In this document: one piece after another, positions 11,329-23,445 of the stretch
Layout of the letters: every line of letters starts with the position of its first letter
How positions within the stretch are numbered: position 1 is the first letter of the stretch
Assembly (NCBI GenBank): GCA_946894095.1
Contig: OX335652.1
Span: 5,727,001 to 5,791,000 of the forward strand
DNA from: Incurvaria masculella
Taxonomy: Eukaryota; Arthropoda; Insecta; Lepidoptera; Incurvariidae
Length of the DNA: 64,000 nucleotides
Reading direction: 5' to 3'
Translations under genes and position numbers: made by a program
The notes under the pieces: model-generated
Database searches by the model: none
The model's input: the letters and a program-made list of their open reading frames with translations, nothing else
What the model was told of the DNA's origin: nothing

Positions 11329-13896
11329 ATGCTACCACCTACAGAAAATAAAGAGTATAATGGTTATCAATACCTTTCAATAAAATAAGAACAAGATTCC
11401 CGTATACACACTGTGTGTTAGCCTGTAAATTTTCATTATCAGGATGCTGCAGTTTTTGCGTGCAAATCGGATATTCTGCCGCTAAAAAAGGACATAATAG
11501 AAGTTTGGAGATAGATGCAGTAAATTTCGGTGAGGTAAAATCTACATAGGATTCAATATTTCGGGCTATGGTGCGTACCCCACTCGAGTGGTGCATACAA
11601 TTTACGGGTGACGTTCGATGCAGAGTCGGTGCAACGAGGCGGCGGAGCAGTCAAGTCTCTTGGAGGATTCCGGACGGATTTATCACCACCTTGGGACCTA
11701 TCACTTTTGTAGTTCGGTGGACTACTTCTCACTCTCGAGCGATCAAGGGTTCCATGCTTGGAAATGGAAGAGAAAACATATAGATTTAAGAGTGCCAGGA
11801 TTGATGTGTTTGAGTGTTTAAGGTGCGACATTATATGTGTTTCTAATATTTTGCTTAAATCGTGTATGTGCTATTTATTTAATCGGTTTTTTTCCTGCAA
11901 TTAATACGAGTTAACCCTTACACCAAACACTCTTGATCGAATATTCGACATTAAAATAAATAATATTTATATAAATAAAACTTTTCATTATTGAGGTTGA
12001 ATATTTAATGAATGTTGGTCAAAGCTACAATGTAAACCATCCATAATGTTACTAATTCAATGAAGCCGATTTCAAATAAAAGGATAGTCGTATCATGGCA
12101 CCTATTTTTTTTAAGAATATTTTATGATACGCTTATATAAAAACTGTATCATTTTTGTACTTTGATTTTCTTGTATTCAAATATATGAATTGCAAATAAA
12201 ACCGTGCAGAACTTTTTGAAAAAAAAAAACTCTAAGCACCCAAAACAAAAATAAACATAGCAGAGCAGCAGTCACAAAGCTAAGGTCAGGTTGCACGTAC
12301 GGTACGTCAACATCACCGTCAACGTATGATTAAAGACTGATCAGTCAAAATTTGCGTTGCACAAAACTTAAACATTACGTTGATCGATAATGTTAACAGC
12401 TAATTGTAATCACTCCCGACCCATTGATCACCGTCAAACCCACGATCAAGTAATAATTCAAAGTGTCAAAAGTCCCTATTTTTACATGTTTGCAGTCTTA
12501 TTGGACCTTAAATAATAGGCAAACGTCGCCATTAATGGAATACAATGCTTTGTTTTTAGCCTGGCACTCGGTTCCACGGATTAAAAATTTCGGCGCCAAA
12601 TCTATGTAATCTACGGTGCTACCAACAGCTGATAGCAAGCCGAAATATTGGGCGCTAGTAGCGCCACCCCGCGGCTCCAAGAGCAACTTTTTTGTTTGTT
12701 AGTACGAATGATTGACGCTAGATGGTGCTGCAATTGTGTCTGTCTCTTTCTGATAATATACTGTGGGAGAAGGACAGTACTATGTCGGCTCAGGCGGTGC
12801 TGAGAGTTGCCATACAGCAAACATTTTTGCCGATTGTTTCGAGGGACTATTTGTGGTCTGGCAAGCTAACGTTGACGAAAATATGTTACGTGCAACACAA
12901 TTTCATATGATGGGCGATTAGCCGTCACATCATCGTCAAATGTAATCAGTAGCGGATAACATTTTACGAGGCGTCGTGCACTCGGCCCTAAATCTCCCCA
13001 GTTATGAGCACCGAAGAACACCAGTTACCAATAATGATATTTATTAACAGATTTCGCCAACAAAGATATTAGCCGTGAAACTTTTTTTTGGTCACACAAG
13101 CGCGGGAGATGTTCGTTCGATTTGGACCAATCGCAACCTCCTAAAAGGTAGATCACGAACTCATTATTTTGATAAACACGTCCGCATATTATTTTTTGTA
13201 GGGTTTATCTATTATTATCGTGTCGGTCGTTCTGAATTTCCATATTGGTTATTTCTTATTTCGATGTTTGCGCCACAGAAAGGTGAAACACACGAGAACC
13301 ACAAATAAAAAATACCCTTCTGCATTTGGAGGATGTAAGGATAGTATTGGTTTTTGTGTGGATGTACAGTTACGCCGATACTTGCATTCGGTAAGTCACT
13401 TTAGTCACGAATATTGATCTTTCCTAACCATGAGAAGGGGTTCTACCTCCCTGCGGATAACATAACTAATAAGATATAAGGACTTCCGCTGATATTACGT
13501 GTTTTCATTGCGTGCTATTAAAAGTTAGCTATTTCTCAGATACATAAATCAAGGGAAACTCAACAGCTTCACCACCAAACACACCGAAAGATAAAGTGAG
13601 AAAAGTAATTCCGCTGTTTTCGTTGGGTGCAGAAGCAAAGTGTTATTGTAAATTAACCCCAGTGACACAGAACTAAGAAGTATTGCCGAAGTTGGAGGAG
13701 CCGTGGTGAGCACAGAGATTTATTGCAGATATGTGCATTGTCTTTTTAGGTGCTGTATCTTATGGAATTGAAGAAAGCCTCGAGTCGAAAATACGTCATG
13801 GATCAAAGCGAACAATATTGTTGCCTCTTTGAATTAGTTAAAAAAATATGTTGGTTAATTTGTTAAGAGTATTTTAAAATGGACTTTTAAATTAGG
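11329..13896. other. Unassigned 2.6-kb stretch
   Basis: No recognisable gene. Short overlapping frames at 11553-11831 (both strands) and 12498-12910 (both strands) look like composition effects. GTTGCACGTA near 12290 and TACGTGCAAC near 12885 form a weak inverted pair, each next to a GTCAACG/CGTTGAC string, possibly the ends of an old element. Confidence 0.3.
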
Positions 13897-14617
13897 ATGC
13901 CCTTGTCAGAAGCATACTCGAATACTGCAGCCCCGCTTGGAGCCCCTCATATAAGAATCATGCAGACAGACTCGAAGCTGTTCAGAGGCGTTTTCTATAT
14001 CACCTGTCATTTGCAAATAATCTTTGTCGAACCCTAAGCACCTATGAACAGCGACTTGATCATTTTGAGATAGAAACTTTAACGTTCCGCCGCTCTAGAG
14101 CGGCAGAATTTTTATGCATAAGATTATTAATAACCACGTGGATTGTCCAGCTCTATTAAATTATGTAAAGATAAATTTACCCAGGGTAGGCAGCCGAAAG
14201 ATAAATTATTTTCCTTTTTATGTATTATGTTACAGTAATATTGGTCAGCACTCTCCTATTCACAGGATGTGTTCTATTTGCAATGAATGGAGAGACAGAT
14301 GTGACATTTTCGCCGACACCCTGTTCCAAATTAAACATATTAAAGTCACCTGAATATGTTATGAATATTTATTTTTCTTTAGACTTTTCGTAATTGACTG
14401 CTGTCAACATTTATTTAAGAATTTACTTCTAACTGTAACATACATACTTTTTTTTCTTTTTCATTTTGTTTTTGTTCTTAGTTAATTGTAAGTTTGTTTA
14501 AACCTTTTATATGTGTACTTTCTGTATATTATTATAATGCATGTCGTGCTCACTGCTTAGGAGTATATGTTTGACTATTTTTAAGGGATTACCAAATAAA
14601 TAAAAAAAAAAAAAAGA
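13897..14617 (+). pseudogene. Jockey-type LINE, 5'-truncated 3' end, frameshifted
   Basis: From 13897 one frame reads DALVRSILEYCSPAWSPSYK and then DRLEAVQRRFLYHLSF, the conserved stretch after the reverse transcriptase domain of Jockey-superfamily ORF2. Homology then moves to the +1 frame near 14105-14115 (KIINNHVDCPALL ... SPIHRMCSICNEW...CDIF...) and ends at a stop at 14351-14353. A 3' UTR of about 240 bases and a poly(A) run at 14602-14615 follow. Endonuclease and polymerase regions are absent, so this is a dead-on-arrival 5'-truncated insertion that later gained a frameshift. A poly(A) tail fits Jockey better than CR1. I could not find a clean target duplication. Confidence 0.8.
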
Positions 14618-15530
14618 ATAAGGGGATGAAATTGGGTAAACAGTATTACAAATCAGAATTCTCCTATAGCTCCTAATTATGACATGTCGATTTAGTCTCT
14701 ATAAATCAAATACTTGGATAACTCTGCCTTAAACAAATATTGATACAAATCAGGAATCATCGAAATTACTTTCTATTCGTCTCTAAAGCGGATGAAATCC
14801 GAAAACGTTATTGACAAGAGTGGGTTTGTTTTTTTTGTTATTGTTGATATAAATAGATAGACGGGGATGAATAGATTGAAAATTTAAGGGATTGTTCGAA
14901 ACTCGGCTTCCTCTTCGTATTCCTCAAGAGTTGTTAATCCTGATACGTTAGGGATTTAGTTTTGAAATAAAATTATAGCTCACAAAAACAATTAAACATT
15001 GATTTTAGGAAATATCAAAATTCGACACTTAAAGAAATGGACAATTCGTTTTTTCAAGTGGGCCGTCAGGGCCAAATCCGAAACTATAAGGAATAGCGAA
15101 AAACAGTCAAAGGAGCAATGATACCGATTTTAATAAAAACTAAACCTGCATTATTCGATTTAGGAAAAAAAAATCCTAGTCGGGAATAGAACTCGTTGAT
15201 TGCACCAGTGAATAGCGTCGCTTATAAAGAACAAATCCTGTGAAAAAATGTTACACGAAAACTAAAGGAAATTGTTGATTGTTATTAAACTGATTATAAT
15301 TTTCAAGTATTCATACTTTACCCGTACCTTCACTTTTCAAAGCGTAGCTCAAACCACCTACACTAGACAATGTATCCACCTGCAATCAGGATCACAGCAT
15401 TGTTTCCTTATTTCAAAATTGTTTCATCTCTTTTCGGTTTAAGGCCATGATAAAAAAAAGAAAAAAATATTTAAAAATTCCAATACAAACAAAACAACTT
15501 CAATAAGTTGTTTTAGCTGATTTTTAGGGT
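14618..15530. other. Unassigned AT-rich stretch
   Basis: No repeat match, motif or credible frame was found. Confidence 0.4.
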
Positions 15531-15811
15531 TTTTTAGGGTACCCGGAACGGAGCCCTATTACTAAGCCTCCGCTGTCCGGCCCTCCGTCCATCCGTCCGT
15601 CCGTCTGTCACAGGGCTGTATCTCATGAACCGTAACAGGTAGGAAGCTGAAATTTTCACAGATTATGTATTTATTTTGCCGCTATAACAACGAATAGGTA
15701 AAATTATAAAAATTAAAGGGTGGCCCCATACAAAAAACCTGTTATTTTTGGGGTAAATCTTGTACGACGGTACGGAACCCTTCGTGTGCGAGTCCGACTC
15801 ACACTTTTTTA
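15531..15811 (+). mobile_element. Metulj-like SINE-type repeat, copy 1
   Basis: It starts TTTTTAGGGTACCCGGAAC, has GAGCCCTATTACTAAGCCTCCGCTGTCCG and a (CCGT)n tract, then CACAGGGCTGTATCTCATGAACCGTAACAG, and ends GGTACGGAACCCTTCGTGTGCGAGTCCGACTC. The two ends carry GGTTCCGTACC / GGTACGGAACC in inverted arrangement. The name is from memory of a lepidopteran SINE family and is not checked. Confidence 0.75.
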
Positions 15812-16200
15812 AAACAATGTGTTTACTAATGATTAAAACGATGTTTCAAAATGTATTTATCCTTAAGGCGCAAAAAAGACTAATACGCTATTATATAATT
15901 TCTTAATTTCTTGTAAAATTAACAAGTCCTTGCTTATGAAACCTCTCATGAACAGTCCAAATCGCTTAAACTAGAAGCATGCATTTTGAACAGGACCTAG
16001 GTGGAAGAATTTTAAAAAAAATTTGGTTTTTCAGAAGGATATCAAGGCACGATGTCGCAACCTTGTACCAAGCTGCCCAGCGCTTCTCAGTTCAAGTTTT
16101 GTTAGTAAGTTTAAATTTATTGCGTTTGTCTTACCAAAATGTCCTGCTGTGCTGCTCTTTAGTGTGCGTTCTATAAAATAATTCTATCAAATATATCTGT
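15812..16200. other. Unassigned stretch
   Basis: AT-rich; the 65-codon plus frame at 15979-16176 has no motif I recognise. Confidence 0.35.
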
Positions 16201-16449
16201 GTACACAATTAGGAATAACAGTATTTATATTTATTACATTTATATGTATTTGAAAAACATACATCCTAGACTATGTCTAATTCATATCATGCTAGATTAT
16301 CAGTGTTCGTATTTGTAAGTTAACATAAGTACACAATTAGGAATAACAGTATTTATATTTATTACATTTATATGTATTTGAAAAACATACATCCTAGACT
16401 ATGTCTAATTCATATCATGCTAGATTATCAGTGTTCGTATTTGTAAGTT
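16201..16449. repeat. Tandem duplication, period 128 bp
   Basis: GTACACAATTAGGAATAACA...GTGTTCGTATTTGTAAGTT occurs at 16201-16321 and again at 16329-16449, with no difference that I can see. The copies are separated by AACATAA. The lack of divergence points to a recent local duplication. Confidence 0.9.
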
Positions 16450-17185
16450 TCCTTTGGCCCAGAGCTAGTGCACTCACTCACCTTCCCTAACTTTTAATAT
16501 TTTAGTTGAATATTCGAATGTTGATTTTATTATCCTCAAACCGGGTTCGTTCCACTGGGAGTCCAAATGGTTTCAGAATTAATTTAGTTTATTATATGTT
16601 ATTAATATTTGATATTAATATGCATACAAATACCATAAAATAAAAGTAATTGAATTGACAGATTTGAAAGTTTAACATGCATAAGGTTGTAGGTTCTTTC
16701 TCTCCCTGATTCACGACTAACCAGCCGGAGATTTAGCACGCTTCGCCTGTCATTCGTTTTAACCCGTCCTACCCACGACAATAGAGAACTGCGGTGAATG
16801 TATGGCTGGCCATTGAACAGAAATCGCGTGGCGAGCACAAAGAGGCGATTGTGGATATGCGATGGTCGAGCGATGTGCGGTCACTGGAGGAATGAACACC
16901 GTAAAACGGTTTTATTTGGTTTTTTTAGGGTCCCGTCGCAAAAATCGAAAGAAGGGAGCTAGGTAACGCGTAATTTGTCCCGATTTTTTTTCTATTAACT
17001 GTATTAAAAAAATTCGGAAAAATATAATCAGTGAATTCCCATAAATAACAATCAAAAAAATCCAATAATAACCGTCTTGCAACGTTAAGATAGTGCCAAC
17101 TAAGTAAATCGGTAACTTTAACTGAGTGATAACAGTTAATAAACATGAAATGCTACTGTATTTTTTTATTCTTTTTTAACTATGC
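16450..17185. other. Unassigned stretch
   Basis: 16690-16900 is richer in GC. A minus frame there (16602-16838) shows no known motif. TTTTTAGGGTCCCGTCGC at 16920 resembles a Metulj-like end, but the rest does not follow. Confidence 0.3.
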
Positions 17186-17368
17186 GGAATAACTGTTTTC
17201 TCTTACTGTTTCCCTAACCGTGTGAAAACTGTTTCTAGCTTTAGTATTTTTTCCATTCTTACTCACCTTTTATATCCAGTGAAAAGGTACTGTCAAATAT
17301 GTTAGTTGCACGACAGATTTTTAGTTAGATAACGGTTTTAAAATCATCTGATCTGTCACACTCTGTAG
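17186..17368 (+). repeat. Dispersed repeat, copy 1
   Basis: AGTATTTTTTCCATTCTTACT...AGATAACGGTTTTAAAATCATCTGATCTGTCACAC matches, in reverse complement and with moderate divergence, 44860-45035. Class unknown. Confidence 0.55.
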
Positions 17369-17723
17369 CTCTGTAATGAATAGCAACACGAGTAATCACA
17401 TTGAAGGTGATAGTATCGTCTCAAATAATGTTAAAATTTGTAAATTTGCTCTTTTTTTTGTTGTGTTTTTGAAGGACGATGAGATCCTGTGTCAAAGAAT
17501 ACTCTGTATCCGTCGATTCCTTACTCCAGCGTCATGACCGCATGTGGCGGTGCTCATGGCCAGTGCGGAATTCATCCTCGCCTTTAATTTCAAACATAAA
17601 TCCGGTCAGCGGTATTTAAATATTTAATTACATTTAAAAAAAATGTTAACATAATTTTCTTCAGGACAACTTTGGAAGTTACGAACCATATGGAATGCAT
17701 TTCATTTGGTCTCAGCCAAAAGT

Positions 17724-17995
17724 TTGCTCAGTGCAAAAAATCAAGAAGCGTTTATCGGAACGACAAGGGTAGGTGGAAACTTTCCTGATATTTCCGTAAA
17801 TTTATCGGACCAAGGGGGTATACTGCGCAATTTAGTTCTATGCCAATTCACACATTTAAACTTTGCTGAGTGTACAAAATGGGGAGGCGTTTGCCGGAAC
17901 GACGAGGGTCAGTGGAAACTTTACTGAAAATCCCGTCCGATCCTCGGACCAATCCTGGACACTGCACAATTTCGTCATAGGTATGCTCGTACCCA
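17724..17995 (+). repeat. Diverged tandem duplication, period about 139 bp
   Basis: Two units (from 17724 and 17863) are clearly related. They translate in different frames to LLSAKNQEAFIGTTRVGGNF and MLSVQNGEAFAGTTRVSGNF, followed by related SDQ...L.NLV/FV segments. Nucleotide identity is moderate while the peptide pattern is kept. Because the period is not a multiple of three, the units cannot be one protein repeat here. This may be a remnant of an older coding repeat. Confidence 0.55.
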
Positions 17996-17999
17996 CTGC

Positions 18000-18576
18000 G
18001 TTTTATTTGCATCGATGGCTGCACTATTTCCGATTGAAAAGTTTATCTCTCTTTATTGAAGCACTTTCCACAGTGGGTTTAGTGACGTGTTAAGCACTGT
18101 GATGTTTGTTTTTTTTTTAAGTGAAAGTTCATTACTGGCGGCACTAAAATTAGCATTACGAAACATTAAGATTGCTTGAAGAGAATAGTGTAGATACGTG
18201 GTGAGGGAGCCGGCAGCGTAGGAGAGTGTCTCAGCAGAAACTCCTCTCAACCGAAGGGAAGACGGCGGGTAGAAAGCGCGGAGAGAAGTGGTAGGTAGGT
18301 ATATGCGTGGCATACATTTTATATGCTAGCTATAACTCTCAGATAGGGGTAACGGCAGGGGAGAGGTAGACGCAGTGGTGCTACGGATTTCTAGCAACGT
18401 TGCTTGTGGTTTTTTAATTTGAGATAATACCCGCACCCTAAAAGTAAAAAAAAATTAATATTTCTATTTACTGATGATGACCAAGAAGTTTCATTTCATG
18501 CGCATTACCTTTACGCACAAAAATCCATAAATGTAAGTTTGTGGGAGGGGAATATGAACTGCTTAAAGAAAATCCG
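18000..18576. other. Unassigned stretch
   Basis: No known repeat. A minus frame at 18053-18313 has no recognised motif. Confidence 0.35.
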
Positions 18577-18902
18577 TTTTTAGGGTTCCGTACCCAAAGG
18601 GTGAAAACGGAACCCTATTACTAAGCCTCCGATGTCCGTCCGTCCGTCTGTCTGTCCGTCCGTCCGTCCGTCCGTCCGTCCGTCCATCCGTCCGTCTGTC
18701 ACAGGGCTGTATCTCATGAACCGTAACAGGTAGGAAGTTGAAATTTTCACAGATTATGTATTTATTTTGCCGCTATAACAACAAATAGCTAACATCATAA
18801 AATAATAATAATTAAAGTGTACGTGTTTTTTTTTTGTAAATCTTGTGCGATGGTACGGAACCCTTCGTGTGCGAGTCCGACTCGCACTAGGTCGGTTTTT
18901 TT
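18577..18902 (+). mobile_element. Metulj-like SINE-type repeat, copy 2, with (GTCC)n expansion
   Basis: This is a full copy with both ends: TTTTAGGGTTCCGTACCCAA on the left and GTGCGAGTCCGACTCGCACT then GGTCGGTTTTTTT on the right. The internal (GTCC)n tract at 18637-18696 is expanded compared with the other copies. The right end holds a near-perfect GTGCGAGTC/GACTCGCAC palindrome. Confidence 0.8.
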
Positions 18903-19364
18903 AAAATAATGAATTGCCCTTCGGTTGTTTCATCCCTCCGGTGCCATTTCTCCAATTACCAGCAAGAGAAATGCTTGATATCGTTTTTTCAAAACTTGTA
19001 AAAATGGAGGTCAGATTTGTAATCACCTCCATGCCACCGCTTAGATAAATAGACTAAAAGAAAAGTTGACGTGAGTTTCAAAGATAAAATATAATGTAAG
19101 CCCTCGCTAGCCAGCCACTGCGGGTCCATGGTTCCGCCAGTGTCCCAGTAGCGAGGCCTGCATGATGCTTCGCTAGGGCAAGAGCCCCTACACCCGCATA
19201 CACCCCTCCGCATGAGACGGTCACTAGCCTCCCAGCCCGCTCAGCCGCACTGGACTCCAGATGCCTCAGCTCCTTATTAAAATCTCATTTTGTTATTCGA
19301 TGTTAAAATTTCTGTTGAAATAAGGCCAATAAACCAACAGATTTTGCGATATATTGAAAAACCA
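18903..19364. other. Unassigned stretch
   Basis: Moderately GC-rich around 19090-19260. The 74-codon minus frame there is not recognised. Confidence 0.3.
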
Positions 19365-19472
19365 GAAGCCTGAGTCCGCATGGAGATAACGCCACTTTCG
19401 AGCGTTAGCGTTATGAGAAATCACACAAAATTGTACCAAATAATGTGTTATCTCATGACGGACTCAGGCTTC
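19365..19472. mobile_element. Miniature inverted-repeat element, 108 bp
   Basis: GAAGCCTGAGTCCGCATGGAGATAAC at the left is matched in inverted form by GTTATCTCATGACGGACTCAGGCTTC at the right. The arms are about 26 bp with two small mismatches around a 56-bp centre. No target duplication is evident. Confidence 0.65.
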
Positions 19473-19616
19473 AGGTCTGTAAAATCACGAATGAGGCCAG
19501 AGCACACGTGAAAGTTTCTGAGGAACTGCTTTTAAGTGTCAATGATGTGTTATGTGGAAAATATTATTCACCAATATGCTTCATATTAAAATATCTATCT
19601 CAATCATTCCGAGTAG

Positions 19617-19972
19617 GTTTTTTTTTCATGTAACTTCACATAGATAGCGAATACCGTCCCATGATATTAACGTTACAAACCACATGAAAACTAAGTGCCA
19701 TAACAAGACCTTCTTTATACTGCTCGACTACATTAAGAAACGTTAAAAACATGGACAAGTCTCATTGCCGCTTCGACCATCGTTCATTCTGTGCGATGGT
19801 ACCAACCCAGACGGACATAACTCTACTACCTAGTAATGTAAGGAAGAAGACCAACATTTTTACGTGGCATTTTGGTTAAAAATGGTCACCCGTCTTGAAC
19901 CCAAGCGCACTCAGAGTTGTTTTACCAAGCTTATCGAACCGCAAGGCGTCGCGCCACTGTGCTACCGAGACT
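19617..19972 (-). mobile_element. tRNA-derived SINE, subfamily B
   Basis: The minus-strand head is CTCGGTAGCACAGTGGCGCG, a different tRNA-like A box from subfamily A. The common SINE body follows, ending in an A-rich tail (poly(T) at 19618-19626 here). The body is more diverged than in the subfamily A copies. Confidence 0.75.
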
Positions 19973-20333
19973 GGGAATAAAAGTTTGCAAAACGAGTTCT
20001 ATGAAACCTATTTTAAGCCCTAACTACCTCGCTCAAATGAAACAGAAATTTCACCAAGAATAATTAATAGGTACCGAGTAAACTAATCGTTTTATCGAGG
20101 TAGTGAAGTGCTTTTTGCTTTTATTAAGTATTCACCGTATTTTGGGAGTTCCTAATAGCGAACATTTAATATTTAATTATTCGATATTTCAAAACGTACA
20201 ATTCTCGTCGAGTACACACAGAATGCATTTGGATCTACCTCTGAATAATAAATGAACAAGCAATCAAGTTTCACTTTACAAAAAATATTAACAATGAATT
20301 TATTTATTAAAAATACTCGTATGTAGAAACCTC
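19973..20333. other. Unassigned AT-rich stretch
   Basis: Nothing recognised. Confidence 0.4.
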
Positions 20334-20638
20334 TTTTTAGGGTTCCGTACCCAAAGGGTGAAAACGGAACCCTATTACTAAGACTCCGCTGTCCGTCCGT
20401 CCGTCCGTCTGTCCGTCTGTCACAGGGCTGTATCTCAGTAACCGTAACAGATAGACAGCTGAAATTTTCACAGAGTGTGTATTTATTTTGCCGCTATAAC
20501 AACAGATAGGTAAGTTTAAAAAATAATAATAATTAAAGGGGCCCCCCATACAAAAAACGTGATTTTTTTGTATTAAATCTTTTACGATGGTACGGAACCC
20601 TTCGTGTGCGAGTCAGACTCGCACTTGGCCGGTTTTTT
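20334..20638 (+). mobile_element. Metulj-like SINE-type repeat, copy 3
   Basis: This is a full-length copy, TTTTAGGGTTCCGTACCCAA to GCACTTGGCCGGTTTTTT, with a short (GTCC)n tract and the CACAGGGCTGTATCTCAGTAACCG core. The 70-codon minus frame (20337-20549) is repeat sequence, not a gene. Confidence 0.8.
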
Positions 20639-20768
20639 GCAATGTTTCATGCAATGCAAAATCCGAGACCTGGTGCTTTGGTATAGGCTAAAAAGACTGC
20701 AAAAGAAAAAATCCTTGGCAGCAAAATCTAACTTCCGATGCTGTAATACAAAATCACGTTACGGCACC

Positions 20769-21167
20769 TTGTGGGGCCTTCCCGCTTAATTCCCATGCAA
20801 ACCTGGAAAGAAGATCATTTACATATTTCTAGTCGTCGAACCAAATTATACTTAAAACAGCTTTATTTATCGAACTAGATGTTTCGTGGCCATTGGTATT
20901 GTAAAATTATTAAAAGGTCCTAAAGTTCGAGATTATCGCGCACTATACAATACGTTTGGACGTGGACTAAGCAACGATAAAATAAAAATAAAAATGTAAT
21001 TTTACCAAGTCAGCCACTATGCGAATTCTCTGCTTTGTGGACATGTTGCATTCTCCTCATCACGGATCCTGAATTTTCTGTAAATCAGAGAAGGTCCCAG
21101 AGCGCAATAGCACGATTTTGTACCGTGCCCGCGAATGAATTAGTCCTGTCGGGAAGGGCCACCTTAA
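20769..21167 (+). mobile_element. TTAA-type MITE, copy 2
   Basis: GTGGGGCCTTCCCGCTTAATTCC...CTGGAAAGAAGATCATTTACA...GAACTAGATGTTTCG to CCGCGAATGAATTAGTCCTGTCGGGAAGGGCCACCTTAAG. It is collinear with 61354-61904 but shorter by internal deletion. The left end is degraded. Confidence 0.7.
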
Positions 21168-21669
21168 GAGGTCCTGGTGTGAGCGATATGCCGCGCTTAA
21201 CATAAAAATCAGCTCCTTATTTATGTGGAATTCAGGACGTTTTTTCCAAATTATCAGTAAAATTTAATTCCTCTTCTTTCCGTCCCTAGTCCCATAGATA
21301 TCTCACCACAAAACACTCGTCCCCTTTTGTGAGGTGCGCTCCAAAAACAGCCCCTCCGTCAAAAGCAAACGACAGCGGACCCCTCTCAGCCGGCGCGTCG
21401 ACGGCCGGCTTTCCCGCGTCGGGTGCACTGCTGACGCGAACAATGGCTCGTCTTCCGCGTCACCTGAATAGAGCCTCCGCCGCCCCGCGTGCACGTACGA
21501 ATAACTACGGCGAGCTAACCGTACACCGAACGGGGAGGCGGGCTTCATAGATATTCCCGAGACATTCGGTGTCCACATCACGTATTTCCTAGTACAGTAC
21601 GCTCCAAACTTGGCACATTTAAGTACGTATAAGTTTTTGTAAGCGCGTACAAAAACCGCTCTCATCGCG
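21168..21669. other. GC-rich segment with antisense open frames
   Basis: 21310-21550 is strikingly GC- and CpG-rich. It holds a 120-codon minus frame (21303-21665) and a 73-codon plus frame (21329-21550). I recognise no domain in either. It ends where a SINE begins. It could be part of a host exon or promoter, or a fragment of an unlisted element. Confidence 0.25.
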
Positions 21670-21670
21670 A

Positions 21671-22024
21671 GCGACGCCTTGCGATTCGATAAGCTGGGTG
21701 AAGCACCTCTGAGTGTGGTTGGATTCTGGATGGGTGACCATTTTCAACAGTTAAAGCAGTCCGTGGTTAGGATTCCACTTAAAACTGTAGTTCCCCTTCC
21801 TTACCTTCTAGGTGGTAGGATTAATTACACACGGGTTGGTAACATCGCATTGAATGAACGATGTTCGAAGCGGAAAATTGACCGTGTTTTCTATCCAGTT
21901 CAATGTAGCCGAGCAATATAAGGAAGGTCATGACATGGCACCTAGTTCCCATGTGGTGTGTTAGACTAATATCTGAAAGGTCAGTCTGGTATTAGCCATC
22001 CGTGTCCAATAATATAAAAAAAGA
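21671..22024 (+). mobile_element. tRNA-derived SINE, subfamily B
   Basis: GACGCCTTGCGATTCGATAA (head remnant with a GATTCGATAA B-box-like string), then the body in plus orientation with GTGACCATTTTCAACAG and GGTTGGTAACATCGCATTGAA. It ends in TATTAGCCATCCGTGTCCAATAATATAAAAAAAG. Confidence 0.75.
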
Positions 22025-23375
22025 TGGACGGTGACACTTATACTAGAGTATGTGATGACCCGATAGCTTTCGTAACGAGTCCATATTAAGACAATGGAAT
22101 ACTAGTGCCAGACCAGGGAGAATACCGCTACTCTCTGAATAGACACGGTTTCACGGAGTATAACATTAAGTACAGTCAATGTATATGTTTATGTGACCTT
22201 TCAACATTACTATTTGCTTCCACAATATCTAGACTCTAATGATTTCATAAAAATACCTCATCAAAAATATAAGATATTTCATATATTGTATAAAAATTCA
22301 AAACGCAATGTAGTGTTTTCACCGCATAAAGTTGTGAGATCTAATGTAAAACGAAGCCAGTTATTTTAGTTAGCATGTATGGAAGCACTTATTTAAAAAC
22401 TAAGTCTTGATTTTTTTCCGAAATTATTAACTAGCAACATTTATAGTGGCCGTATCAATATTATACAACTTTATTTCTATAATAAATATAACAACTTCGC
22501 AATAAAATTACGTGAGAAAAGTTGAGAATGTTGAGAAAAGTCGAAATAAAGAGACAAAAGTTTCGGGAGTATTCAGGATGATGTAGAGGAGTCTTATTTA
22601 TTATTATTATTATTTAGAGTTTTTGCCACCCTATATGTGTGGTTAAATATACATATTAAGGTCTATAGTATATAGATATATAAGGATTATTGGGTCTTGA
22701 CGGTAAGAAATAAAAATAAAAATAACTTTTTTAATCGAAGATAATTAGTATTTATGATTTATTTGTGTTTTTAGTTTTCTACTTATTATGTTTGTAATTG
22801 CGCTTATTTTTTTATAAAAATAGATAAAATTTACTGTCTCGTGACTCACCATAGGCTTTTAGCACAGGGTGAGGGTCATGATCCGAAAAAGACATTAATA
22901 AGTTTCCAATACATTGACTTTCAGAAAAGGATCCTACTTCTATATATACTGATTATTGCACAGGACCTATTGCAGTGGTTGTAGCAGCTTATTTTTTTTA
23001 TGATTATCTTACCCGAACGGTAGGTTTAATGCCAACATATTTAAGAAAAAACCCTACCATTTCACGATTTAATTTCCTTTGCTTCATATACTTTGCTACC
23101 TTGATGTCGTATCCGAGTTGTGTTAAAAACATATCTTTACATATGTACATTCATATATTCCCTGGATGAGGAGCATCAGGTACATACATACATATATTGC
23201 CATCAGGCAGAGTTAAAAGGACAATACGATCAAAGTCAACTTTTTGCTTTCTCTGCGCACTAATTATAACATCAATCTGGTCGTAACGATTTTATGAAGA
23301 TTACACATATTTTAGATCCATAATTTTATTTCGACATTATTTCGTCACTCGTTCGCTCTAAGCAGTGGTTCCGAA
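22025..23375. other. Unassigned AT-rich stretch
   Basis: Includes a short (TTA)n tract at 22601-22614. No credible frame or repeat match was found. Confidence 0.4.
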
Positions 23376-23445
23376 CCGCCGAGGGCCGGGAGGACTGGAG
23401 AAGGGTATGTCCAGCAGTGAACGCAAACACGCTGACTGACATTCG
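23376..23445 (+). pseudogene. Probable LINE 3' coding end
   Basis: GCCGAGGGCCGGGAGGACTGGAGAAGG...GTCCAGCAGTGAACGC gives EDWRRV followed by a short tail. I associate this signature with the C-termini of RTE-like LINEs in Lepidoptera. Only about 70 bases are recognisable, so the call is weak. Confidence 0.4.

Noticed and set aside
18637..18696. (GTCC)n tract considered as a CRISPR-like array
   Set aside because: It is a simple tetranucleotide repeat with no spacers, inside a SINE-type element.
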